Shown: positions 47,101-57,472 of the stretch, in pieces
Position numbering within the stretch: the stretch's first letter is position 1
How the letters are laid out: each line of letters begins with the position of its first letter
NCBI GenBank assembly: GCA_000708835.1
Contig: DF237308.1
Coordinates: 30,158 to 94,157, forward strand
DNA: 64,000 bases
Source of the DNA: Klebsormidium nitens
Taxonomy: Eukaryota; Streptophyta; Klebsormidiophyceae; Klebsormidiales; Klebsormidiaceae
Direction: 5' to 3'
The notes under the pieces: generated by a model
What the model was told of the DNA's origin: nothing
The model's input: only the letters and a program-made list of their open reading frames with translations
The model's database searches: none
Program-made: the position numbers and the translations under genes

Positions 47101-47370
47101 GTTGTCCCTGAACTAAGTTCGACTCAAAAGACAATGCTGCCACACAGCTCCCCAAATATGCCGCTAGCTATCAGCTTTGCCCTCAAGGGACCATGCTGCT
47201 CTAGCTCAAGGGAGCAGCGCGGCGCACCTGGCCTTGCTTGGAGTTGGCGATATAGCTTCTGGGGACTTGCTTCCTTTGGGCGTGTTCACCGACACTTTCC
47301 GGAGCATCATGGAAGGGGACTCGAGGCCGCCGGGGCTGCCGGGGGTGGACAACGCACCCTCCGCAGCCAT
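41107..47370 (-). CDS. ODA1: Outer dynein arm docking complex subunit, DC2/ODA1 (CCDC63/CCDC114) family
   Basis: This family anchors outer dynein arms to doublet microtubules in motile cilia. Fourteen exons in full phase agreement give 581 residues: 47370-47228, 46903-46867, 46689-46597, 46207-46124, 45704-45603, 45211-45119, 44927-44851, 44510-44387, 43933-43835, 43563-43363, 42987-42883, 42482-42291, 41815-41615, 41301-41107. Almost the whole protein is coiled coil. Family blocks include RKIELEKRRVAELDKQI, RKKMGGVNAAKENN, ILENRLDKALVKYNEAVAHNKALRENI, RRERLVFDQIYKKLERELQEKK, FSLFNYVNELNQEIEKLEEQI and SNMMQYLGIIEQRTNEILQ, ending in a basic tail. Chlamydomonas DC2 is of similar size. The leader before the first shared block is Ser/Pro-rich and seems to lack the early helix (an RLQRQYR-type block) seen in relatives, so an upstream exon may be missing. 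Either way the core is intact. Confidence 0.92.
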
Positions 47371-48144
47371 TTTCAAAGCCGCACCCCTGATGACGTCCCC
47401 AGTAATGCACCCAAAGAAGGAGAGGGGTGGCGCATCAGGCTGGTAGGAAGCTGCGTCAGCTTGCTAAGCGCTTTGCTGCATTCCTCTTTCTGCACTTTTT
47501 GGTATCTCTATTGGGTTCTTTATTTCAGCAATTGACAGGCTCAACATTGCAGACCTCCCCCCTGGATGAATTGGAGCACCTGTTGTTAAAGCTTGAACCC
47601 TTACTGCCTGCGACTGCGATTATGGGCTACTTGACTTTTAATACAGGATGATTACTCGGCCAATGATGCGCGTGCTAATCACCCTTGGGCCACATGTTCC
47701 GCATCACATTACAACGTCATCAAGCCCTAAAGCTCTGGTCTTCCTGCTTTCGCATAAAAGCTGCATTTCAACAAGCTTCACTTCCTAAATCTGCTACTGC
47801 CATGCAGTGCTTGCATGCTTACGCGCAACCGTGCAGCCATGCAATGAGCTGAACCTCCAGAAAGCTCAAGATGTACCAGTACTTGGCATTTGCCTGCTTA
47901 CACTTTATAGGCTTCTTCCTTGAAGTGCTGGCGACTTTCGGTGGCTGATCTACCTACATACTCAATGCTAGCTGTACATACCAGGTATAATATGATACCT
48001 ACAGTAATTCAAGCTGGACAACCGCTACCCTGGGGTGTGCGTCTAGCTTTGCCAAATTTGAAACCGTCTTCTTGATACATTTCGAGGAGGCACTCTGCGC
48101 GCACGTTTCCGGATACTCGCGCGCGGCTCTGAAGGCTTTAATCC

Positions 48145-48163
48145 AAACCCTAAAACCCTAAAC
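48145..48163. promoter_or_regulatory. Telo-box-like AAACCCTAA motif pair
   Basis: Two adjacent copies of the plant telomere-type word (AAACCCTAA, then AACCCTAAA) occur here. Telo boxes are known promoter elements of plant growth and translation genes. This pair lies about 530 bp upstream of the CW-zinc-finger start codon and just beyond the stop of the small minus-strand open frame. It could also be a short interstitial telomere remnant. Confidence 0.5.
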
Positions 48164-48170
48164 ACTATTA

Positions 48171-48509
48171 TTAGTTTTTAATTCTAGGGCCAAGGAAATA
48201 ACATTTTGCGGGGGCGCCGCCGTAGAACACGTATTCGTCGAACGGCCTACTCCTGTGATCCCCGGGCTTGTTGATCGACGACGATAGCTGAACAAATTTC
48301 CCAACATCGATCTGGAAGCGATTCGCCAATGATTGGACAATGGCGCTGAGTTTTCCGGCCTTGCATGAGCCTGAGGCTGCAGGCTGGCAAACCCCATTGC
48401 CATTGGCATCAGGGCACCAACTTGCGCTTCGCCAGCACAGCAGCACGGCAAGGGATGTGACGGTGACGAATGTTCTGTTCACAGGGTGAAGAATCTGAAG
48501 TCTGGGCAT
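48171..48509 (-). CDS. Possible small secreted protein, 112 residues
   Basis: I do not recognise this single-exon open frame. It begins with a short basic stretch, then a hydrophobic segment (FVTVTSLAVLLCW at about residues 14-26) that could be a signal peptide or anchor. Four cysteines follow in the next part (CPDANGNGVC, GSCKAG) and near the end (AKCYF). The mature part looks soluble and of normal composition rather than a shadow of another gene, as nothing else codes here. It lies within the shared upstream region of two genes. It may be a real secreted peptide gene, the last exon of a larger gene, or chance. Confidence 0.35.
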   Translation of the reverse strand: MPRLQILHPVNRTFVTVTSLAVLLCWRSASWCPDANGNGVCQPAASGSCKAGKLSAIVQSLANRFQIDVGKFVQLSSSINKPGDHRSRPFDEYVFYGGAPAKCYFLGPRIKN

Positions 48510-48691
48510 GTCTTTGCTCTAGCATTGCAGGAAGCTCCTCAGCAGTGCATGGCATTGAGCAGCGTGCTCGTGCAACATGAAAGCTGAGCTGCTTTTGATC
48601 AATCACAAGCTCTGAGCAATTCTTCAGGATGCTTGGGGTCGCGGTTCATTCTGGTCTTTGACATGACGCTGTGACACGTAGCTCAAGTGCG

Positions 48692-51600
48692 ATGGCTGAT
48701 GTAGAGGCCCCATTGTTTGATCCCCGTGAGGCTGATCATCATGATTGGAATGAAGTGGACGGAAGATTGTCAGAGGGAGAGGAAGATGCGGGAGAGGACG
48801 AGATGGGGTCCAAGGAGGAGGCCGAGCTCAGTAGGAGTCTCTCACAGGTAAAGCAGACAAACTCAAGCCAAGTCTTGTTAGTACCAGGATGAGACGCTTT
48901 GTTGAACAGCTCATGAGTGTTCTTGCTGGTCCGAATTCAAACCCATGTCTTTGTGTGCTACTTGGAGAACCACGCACGGAGTGCCTAATCTATGTGCACA
49001 AGGAAAGTGCCATGTGTTCGAAAGCACTTGCTGTGAGTACACATTGCTCTCGCTCTTGCAAGATATAAGCACCGGCAGGAACAAACCATGTTCTGCGGTA
49101 TATGTGAATCTGAAACACCTCATCCATCATTCAGCATATGTGAAGACAAGCACGGAGGCAAAGATTAAGTTCGTGCAGAAAACCCTCACTATTATCCTCC
49201 TTCTAGTGACTCGCTGGCTTGCAAGAGGCTGCTGGGTACAAACCTCTTGTTTGCGCTGCAGAATGTTGCACTGGACCAGCGGATTGCCCGGGTTCTTGGC
49301 AATCTGGACAAGGTGGTCAAGGATCCCACTAGAGGAGGTGGGCCACTGCCTTTCATAGTTGCTTGGCTGGACGGCATAGACTGAGCTCGCAACATATGAG
49401 GGCTACCTACGCATCAGAGCCTGTGGACGCATTGCTTTGACTCGCAATTGTCAGCATTGTTTTGACTCCTTGCAGACCAATGGTCCGTGACCTTGTTGGT
49501 CGAATCGCACCAGCAGACACTCTCTGGAAGGCACCTCTTCAGTCAGAACAGTGATGGCCATGGATTTCTGTGCAAGTCCAAGTCACATTTGCGCCGTTGC
49601 AGCGAGCTGGCTAGCGAAGCATAAGCCTTGTTCTTGTCTGGTGTCTGCAGGGGTGATGGCCGGTGATTATGGCACCTTCATGCCGGTCCAAGTTCGCGGG
49701 AAGGCCGTTCCGCAGCGCTTTGTTCGGGACACTGGGATTGACATCCCCAGCTTGGGGCCTCCTCTGGACCCTGTGCCCCCGCGAGAGACCCCGCCGCTGG
49801 TGCCATCTGCCCTTCGACCGAAGACGGCCGCAAAGAAGCTGGCGATGCCAGCATCTACGGTGAGTGCCTGGCGATACCAGCATCTACGGTGAGTGCCTTG
49901 AGGCGGGTACCCGAGACGGAGGCCTACAGCATAGGAGCAGCGGAAAGTTTGGCGTTGTTCTTTGTAACTAGATTCGGGAGAGGACAGTTGCTGATGGGGT
50001 TTCCACCACAAATGGACAACTTATCTCTGAGCTTCGATGGCTGCACCAAGCGCAGGTCCTTGGCTGAAACTCCTAGGACTCCGCATGCGCAAGATTTCTG
50101 AGGACATCCGTAACCTCGTGCAGTTGTTGGTGAACGTCGATCCCAGCTTGGCTCCCACCAAGTCAGACGGAGCCTCTAGATCCTCCAAGCCGCGCAAGAC
50201 CAAACCGAGCCAGAATGGTGCCCCCCTAGGCAGCAAGCAGGTAGCATCCCCGTACAAGCTGGGGAGTCTTGGGGCCTCTCCCCTTGGAATTGACTACGTT
50301 TTAGCGAGCGCGGCCCCCGTCTCTCCGCTCCTGAATTCGGGGCCCACGCCGTCAAGCACGGCCTCCACTCCTGAACGAAGCCCCGGATCAATCCTGCGGG
50401 TAAGTGTCAATCGGTCTGTGCTGACCTGGACGTTTCCCTGACTCTTTTCATTACACAGCCCTGCCTCACCTGCCCCCATAGTACCTCCCCAGCATTTGCG
50501 TCTGTGTGTAGCTTTGTTTCTGCGAACTTTGCGTAACTCTTCAAGAATCTTCGGTGGACTGACTGCCCGTGCATAAACCATTGACTTTTGGGCGGAATCC
50601 CTGAGCATCGCTGTTGCTGCAGATCATGACGGCATCCACTCTCCCATATGGGAGCTATGTCTCTCCAATCGGGGACCTTGTTTCGTGGAACCGTATGGCC
50701 CGCTCTAGTCGGCTGGGCTCGGTGCAGGAGCACGAAGGGATTGCGGCGGGTGCCATGGACGCATCTGACGAGGAGCGGGGGCACGACGGCGGAAGGGCTG
50801 GGGTCCACGCAAAGGAGGAAGCCAGGAAGGAACTCTGGGGGGCAGAGAGAAAGGAAAGTTTGGCCAAGAAGAGAGTCAAGGAAACAGAGCTGGGCACGAA
50901 ACCGGACAGAGCGGCAGCACGTGCGGATAAAGAGCCGGCCGCTGCGGCACCGGCCAGCGAGGAGACGTCTGTGTTGGACGGCTTCTTGCTTCCCCAGTCT
51001 GGAGTTGCTGAGCTTGAGAGCTTCCTCCCCATAGAAAAGGAGCGGCTGCCGCGGGTGGGGAAGCGGCAGCTGATGCAGCAGCTGAGCGTGGACCAGGAGC
51101 GGCTCAAGGCGTTCCTGGGGGAGGGGGCCGCAGCGGGGGACCTGCTCCAACGGATCCCCCACGCCAACCTGAAGGAGATTGAGCGGCTGAAGAAGGAGAT
51201 TGAGAGGACGGAGGCGATGCTGAGGCGGAAGCTGGAGGAAGATTCGGACTCGGACTCGTCGTCAAGTAGCGGGGGCGGAGAGAGTTGGGGCGCAAGGGAT
51301 AGGAGTTTGGGCCGGAATGCGGAGGAGCAGGGGGGGGGGAATATGAGCGGGCCTGCTCGAGGGCAGAGTGCGGCAAAGTTCTCGGACCGGAAGGGAGGGC
51401 CGGGCACGGTCAAAATTGATGGAAGGGTTGATGGGAATGCAGAAGGGAGGGGACAGGAGACAAGCAGCAAGGGGAGGGAAGAGAGGAAGCGGCAGGGGGA
51501 GGTGCAGTCTCCGACGTCAAAGAAGGAGAAGCGGCTCCGGCTGATGGAAGAACTGGAAGAAGTGAAGAGAAGGCAGGCGCAGGAGGACAGCAAGGGTCAA

Positions 51601-54600
51601 GCGAAGCCTGCGGGCGAAGCAGCAGGGAAGGATGGGCGAACAGAGAAGAGGAAGAAGGACAGGGATACGAGCATCAGTATGGAAGCAGGAAGCAAGGACC
51701 ACTTAGGAGCTGGGGACAAGGGATCGAAGCAGGGGCGGACCCCAGGGGCAGTGGACCATCCAGAGAAGCTGGGAGTGCGAGAAGGGAAGGGCAGTGAAGA
51801 AGAGCAAAGTAAGAAGAAGAAGAAGATGAAGAAAAAGCTTGCCGGGGTGGAAGTGACAACCACGATCCCCCATGAGAAGGTGACGGAGCGGGACGAGAGC
51901 CAGGATGAGGAGGGGGAGCGGCAGCGGTCGCTGGCGAGGTCTATGAAGAAGAAAAAGATGAAGCAACGTGAGCTGCCGGATGCAGTGGATGAAAAGAGAC
52001 CGAAGAGTGGCGCGGAGGACAAGAGCGGTAAAGGGCGGCTCGCAAAAGAGGCCAGCGGGACCGACGGTGCGCACAGGTCGCGGGCCGTGATGGCGGCTGC
52101 CCGCGAGGCGCTGCCCGAAGCGGACCAGAAGCGGCTGCGTGCGGCGGCGGCCAATGCTAAGCTGGTGCAGCAGGCACAGATGAGCGGGGACGTGGTGGAG
52201 CTAGGCCCGCGGGTGGACCTTGGGGAAGACGAGTACGTGGGGTGCGACAAGTGCGACAAGTGGCGCTTCCTGCCCTACTGGCTGCACACCAAGCAGTTCA
52301 CAAACATCCGTTGGACCTGCGACGATGTCGACTGGCTCGAGTGAGTGCGCCCAACAACACAGAGTCGCTGCCGGCAACTGCGCCGGAGCAAAGAGGGCAG
52401 AGTGCAAACCCCCGAAAACCGCGAGACTGGAGATGAAATCAGCAGTCCTCCTCCATGTCTCCAAGAGCTTGATGGTCTCTGTGCTGCATTTAGGAACCGC
52501 TTGTTTCACTTTCCCTGTATCTACTATCCGTAGTTGCAGAAGCATCCAATGTGCGGTGTCGGCAATGTGCTCCGGAGATGCTCGCATGCCCAAAGCTGCC
52601 TGTCAACGCTGTTAAGGAAGCTGATGCCAATTCTCTGTTTGCAGTGCGGCCTATGTGGGCTGCCATGTTGAAGACAAAGTCTTCGAGTTTCAGACTAAGC
52701 TGATCAACTACCCGCCGCTGGGAGGCTGGGAGAAAGTTGCTGAGGACATCAAGAAGAGAGGCCTCATCCCCAAGCTGCCGCCCGTAGTCGCGTCTCCCAC
52801 AAAACCAAAACGCAGTGCGTTCACTCAACAAGGAGACGCGTCTGCTACGCTGATGCGCACCCAGAGTGCTGATAGGAAGAAGGATGTCCGCGGGGGGCCA
52901 CTGGATGGGGTCGCTGGGAGCCCCCTGGGGCAAAGGAAACGGCTGCTGAAGGAGGGGGAGGCGCGCAGGCAGAAAGGGCAAGCAAAGGGTCGGGGCAGCG
53001 GGGAATCGGAGAGCGGGGGTGAGGAGGGGGGGGCCGGCACCAAGGGGGCCAAGAAGAAGCTCAAGAAGAGGCGGGCCGTGCTCAGCGACGAGGAAGAGAG
53101 CGGAGAGGAGAAAGGAGGGAACGCAGGCAAGGAGCAAAACGTTAGAGCGACTGTAGATGCTCCGCCAGGCAAGGGCAGGGATGAGGAGAAGGCGGGCAGC
53201 GTGGTCGCAGCTGCAGTCGAAGAGGAAGACTGGGTCGTGGAGGACGAACCGGGACGGGAAGAGGAGGCGCTAGCGGGTGGGCCGGAAGAAGACATGGGTG
53301 CGCAACATGGTGCGAAGGCGCAGCCGAACGAGGCGGAGGAACGTGAGCGAGGGGGGCGGGAGGTGGTGCGACCGGGGGCCGGCGAGGAGAGGAGACGAGA
53401 AACAGAGGCGAAACGGAAGCTGGATGAGGAGGACAGGGAGCAGCCGAGGGAGAAGAAGGCGAAGACAGAGGCAGGAACAAGGAACAAGGAGGTTACAGAA
53501 GGGGCGAAGGAATATAGGGAAAGGGACAGGGAAGGGGTTGAGAAGCAGCAGAAGCCGGAGGCGCAAAAGGAGCAGAGAGAGGGGTCAGAGGAGAGGGCTT
53601 TCAAGAAAAAGTTGAAGAAAGGCAAGAGGTTGGCAGAAACCATGGACGGCAAAACATTAAACGCTCCTACCCCGCCAGAGGTAAGCACGACAGCGGCAGG
53701 GGACAAGGTTAAGGTCAACGATAGAGGAGATGGAGACAGAAAGGGCGAGGCTGAGGGGCGGGAGACGAAGAGACGAAAAACAGAGGGGAAAGACGAAAAG
53801 CAGGGTGAAAGGGAAAAGGAGGGGGGTTACAGAATCGATCTTTCTGGGGGGCTCGGTGCCCCGGCGGAAGCTAAGGGGGAGGCTGAATCAAAAGCTAAGG
53901 GGGAGGCTGAATCAAAAGCTAAAGGGGAGGCTGAAATCCAAGGAGGGACTGATGTCACGGGGGAGACGGTACCGGAGGTCGTGCAGACTAAAGAGCGGGG
54001 CAGTGAAAGAGGGACAGAGCCGGTGTTGAAAGTGAAGGGCGCGGACGTAGATAAGCTGGAAGGGTTGAGTACTGAGGGGGCGGGAAGAAGAGAGGCCGGC
54101 ACGACTGGGGTAGAAAAGAGCAGTGAGAAGCGGCATCAACCAGAGGGAATGGGGGGAGGAAGGGCGGAAGAGACCACGGGAACGGAGAAGAGAGCTGATA
54201 CGCAAGCGGGCGTGGGGCTAGTAGCAGAAAGAAAAGAGGTGACAGCACCGGCGGGAGGGGAGCACCCCTTCTTGGAAGAGGACGCGGACGCGGACAAGGA
54301 GCGGAAGTCTGAAGCGGCAGGAGCTGCGGCGAGTCTGTCGCGACTCAACAGCTTGGTGCCGAGACAGGTGCAAGTGGCCAGCCGGAAGGTCGTCCCTAAG
54401 GACGAAGAGAGGGGCGACAAAGGGGCAGAAAAGGCCGAACCGAGTAGAAGTGAGAGAACGGCAACGGAGGTGGAGAAAGATGGACCTACGAGCGTCGATG
54501 TCAAAGCGGCACCCGGCGAGTTGAAGAAGGAAGAAACCGCACCGGATGCAAAGAGCGCTGCGTCTGGTAGTCGACGAGTTGCTGCGGAAGCGAGGGCGGC

Positions 54601-57472
54601 GCCGGTTCCCCCGGTCGAGAAAGCCGCTGTTGAGGCGGACGTGCGAGCACCTGCGAAGGCGAAGCGGGCTGAGCTGTCGGACAGCACGTCCTCCTCGGAC
54701 GTGTCGTCATCCGACGTGTCGTCGGACGGGTCGGAGCTGGCGGAAGAGGACGTGGTGCAGCCCGCCAAGGGGGGGCGGAGCGCCAGGGCGAGGGGCAGAG
54801 ATGAGCCGGGGGCGGACCCCCCCAATCCAGCGCGCAGCACGGTCTTGCAGGTGTCGCCCCCCACTCGGCGAGGGCCCAGCCCTCTGCGGCTGGGCCGAAG
54901 GGCGCCCTCGGAGGACCGCGACAGCCCTCCCCCGAGCAGAACGGAGTGGCGGGAGCGCGACAGACGGGACGACAGGGACCGGGACAGGGGGTACCGGAGT
55001 GAGAGGCGGCGCAGCCCGGGGCGGCGATGGGGGGAGCGAGAGAGGGAACGGAGCAGATACTATGACGACAGGGGTCGCGGCAGGGACTACGATCGCGACT
55101 ACGAGCGGGATCAGGACAGAAGAGGGGGGTACCGCAGGGGGGAGTCGCCCCCGTGGCGGGACCGGAGGGGCGGCAGCGAGCGGTTGGAGCATGACAGGCG
55201 GCGGGACGGGCGAGACGACGACCGGCTCTCTGCGGGGGACCGGTCGCGGTCGCGCTCTCTCGGCAAGGAGGGGGCCTTGACCAGGCGGGACGGGCGGGGG
55301 AGCAGCCGCCAGCTGTCGCCGCTGCCCGAGGCAGGCTCCGGCAAAGACGCGGCCGTGCAGAAGAAGGAGGTGCCGCCCGCGGCGGAGAAGCCGCCCAGCG
55401 TTGAGAGCCGGGCCAAGGGGCCGCTCGCCAGGGTGCTGCCTGAGGTGGGGGGGCCGGGAAGTGCGCGGAGTACCCCCCCGGTGGAGATGACCGCGTCGAC
55501 GCCGCCCCACGTGGGGGGGTCCAGTTCCACGCCGGCCCCGGTGGTGAAGGCGGCCAGCGAGTCGAGCCGCATGGCCGGTGCCATGGCGCCGCCCCCGCCT
55601 CCGGCCGCGGCAGGCGGGGCGCTGGACGAGGCGCACCGCGTGTTTGGGAAGCGGATGAAGGAGGCCAAGGACACCAAGCACGCCGCGGATAAGCTCAAGG
55701 TGAGCGGGCAGCAGCGCAGGGGCTCGCGGTCGGGGCAGCGGCCACGGGATTGGCTTGGTCACCGGCTCAGTGGATGTCCTGGGGGCCGAACGCTGCAACC
55801 TTCTTATGAACTTGAGGCGCGTACTGAGGTGTTGGATGAATAGAATAAGGATAAGTGGGCACAGCAAAAACGTCTTCGCTACATCTGAGCGCGGTTAAAA
55901 CTAGCTCAAAGCGGACTCCGCCGGGGCTTCCCCTTCTAACAGAAAACTAGCGTCTTCTCAGCACCAGTGCAGACTTCGTTTTCTTTTTGATGTGCGCATC
56001 TCGTTGCTTCGTCGGTCGTTAGCTCAGCAAGCGCGTCTCTCACATTGTGTGTGATCATGTTCCTTCTAATGCACCCGCTATCTGTTATTCATCTACCTGC
56101 TCTGTGTCGTTGGACCTTTGATATCTCGTCATTTCCGTTGCGGTCGTCGCCTGCTGTCGGTCCCTGCCTCCCCATTCCCTTCTGACGTGTCTTTGCGTCG
56201 CTGCCTGGTGCAGGAGCAGGGGCAGGCCATTGCTGCCATGGTGTACCTGGATGCGGCACTCAAGTTTCTGCTGGCGGCCTCCTCCATCGAGGTGTTCGAT
56301 GCCAAGCAGGCCTCGTCCATCTACCGAGAGACCGCGGCCTACCTCGAGTAAGGGACCAAGGACTGACGGCTTGTGGTCTGCCCGTACCGCTGACTTGACG
56401 AACATCTCAACGAGATCCACCTGGATGTGCGGGCCACCCCCAGATCTGTGCAAATGAGGATCGTTGCAACGGCGATCCATCCGCTGTCGGCACTATCCCG
56501 CTTGCTCTAACGCGCACGGACATTGCTTGTAGACGGCTTCAAATGTTGCACGCCATCTTCTTCATGAAATCAAATGAGTTAGACCCCAGAAAAGTGGAAG
56601 TACGCGCAGCGGATCACAAAGAGCGTGCTCTCACCTTCTTCCCGTCCTGTTTTGGTGGCAGGGGCCTGTGCGTGGGTTCCTTCAGCTCCAACCAGGACCT
56701 GGCCGGCGAGGCGCTGGCGTGGCAGTGCAGCGCCGTGGCGCGCACGCGCGCTCTGCAGGCCGTCAAGGACCGCGCGCTCAAAGACCGGGCCGCGCTGCAC
56801 GAAGGCCTCATCCTGACGGCCCCCACCGGGGCACCTGGAGCCGGGCCCCGGCCCCCGTCAGCAGGGGCACCGGCCACTGCTCTGAACCCGGGGAATGCAC
56901 ACCCAGGAGTGGTGGGCACGCCGCCGGGCACGATTGGTAAGTGGTTCCTTGCCCTAAGTGCTGCAGTTACGGCTGTGGGCGTCTGCGGTGGGCACATGTT
57001 TAACAGAGACCGAAGCAAGGGTTGAACGGTTCGCATGAAGCGCGCCGGGCTGTTTTGGCCAGCGCCTGAGGTGGCCGACCACAGGTACACAAATGTCGGT
57101 CTGTGTGCGGTAGTGTACCTGCGTTGTGGCTGCCTGCTAACCGCGTCCGCATCTGAAGAGTGCTCTGCCGCTTCGACAGCCGGGTCGCCGTCCTCATCGT
57201 CCGCATCGGATGCGGACGCGGCCTCCCAGGCCGCTCTGTCGCTGGGGCCGCACCAGCGCGAGCCGCTGGGCCACATGCTGCACATCGTGCACGAGCACTT
57301 CAAGATCACGGCCTGCTGGGCCCAGGCAGCCAACCTCGCGGGCCAGGCAGCCAAAACGCTGGGGTCCGACGCGCTTAGCGCGCTGAACGCGGTGGGGGAA
57401 AATGGGGGGGTGGGAAGCTTGGATAGCATTGTCCAAGCAGTGCGCATTGCCCTAGATAAGTTTGGCGCTTAG
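48692..57472 (+). CDS. Plant CW-type zinc-finger protein, very large and charged
   Basis: This resembles the plant CW-type zinc-finger family; CW domains bind histone H3 lysine-4 methyl marks, so a nuclear chromatin role is likely. Exons: 48692-48847, 49262-49337, 49651-49859, about 50060-50399 (left edge unresolved), 50623-52340, 52645-55699, 56214-56347, 56533-56577, 56662-56936, 57180-57472; roughly 2100 residues. The N-terminus has the family block RIARVLGNLDKVVKD, then GDYGTFMPV. SILRIMTASTLPYGSYVSPIGDL follows. The CW domain (about 795-850) reads CDKCDKWRFLP with pattern C-x2-C-x21-C-x12-C; an intron separates the last two cysteines. A roughly 900-residue Lys/Glu/Arg-rich region with Arg/Asp and RS repeats follows. 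The conserved C-terminal helical domain includes KEAKDTKHAADKLK, VYLDAALKFLLAAS and LAGEALAWQCSAVA. The donor of exon 3 lies in a 29-bp tandem duplication. Confidence 0.9.
49841..49898 (+). repeat. 29-bp tandem duplication containing a splice donor
   Basis: Two copies of a 29-bp unit stand side by side, differing at one base (GGCGATGCC versus GGCGATACC). Each copy carries the exon-end word CATCTACG followed by GTGAGTGCCT. The first donor is at 49860 and the second at 49889. Use of the second would add 29 nt and change the frame. Confidence 0.85.
53868..53936 (+). repeat. In-frame 24-bp coding minisatellite
   Basis: Three near-identical 24-bp units encode the eight-residue repeat AKGEAESK inside the charged region of the CW-zinc-finger protein. 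The unit length keeps the frame, so copy number can change without breaking the gene. Confidence 0.8.

Larger units (their letters stand above)
47371..48691. other. Divergent region of ODA1-like and CW-zinc-finger genes
   Basis: This 1.3 kb holds the promoters of both genes, a telomere-box motif pair at 48145-48163, and a 112-codon open frame on the minus strand (48171-48509). The remaining part shows no recognised element. Confidence 0.6.

Noticed and set aside
50655-51593. 312-codon Ser/Leu-rich minus-strand open frame
   Set aside because: It is the antisense shadow of the Lys/Glu/Arg-rich exon of the CW-zinc-finger gene.
54707-55867. 386-codon minus-strand open frame
   Set aside because: It is the antisense shadow of the Arg/Asp-rich exon. 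The Pro/Arg/Leu composition is what antisense of such codons gives.
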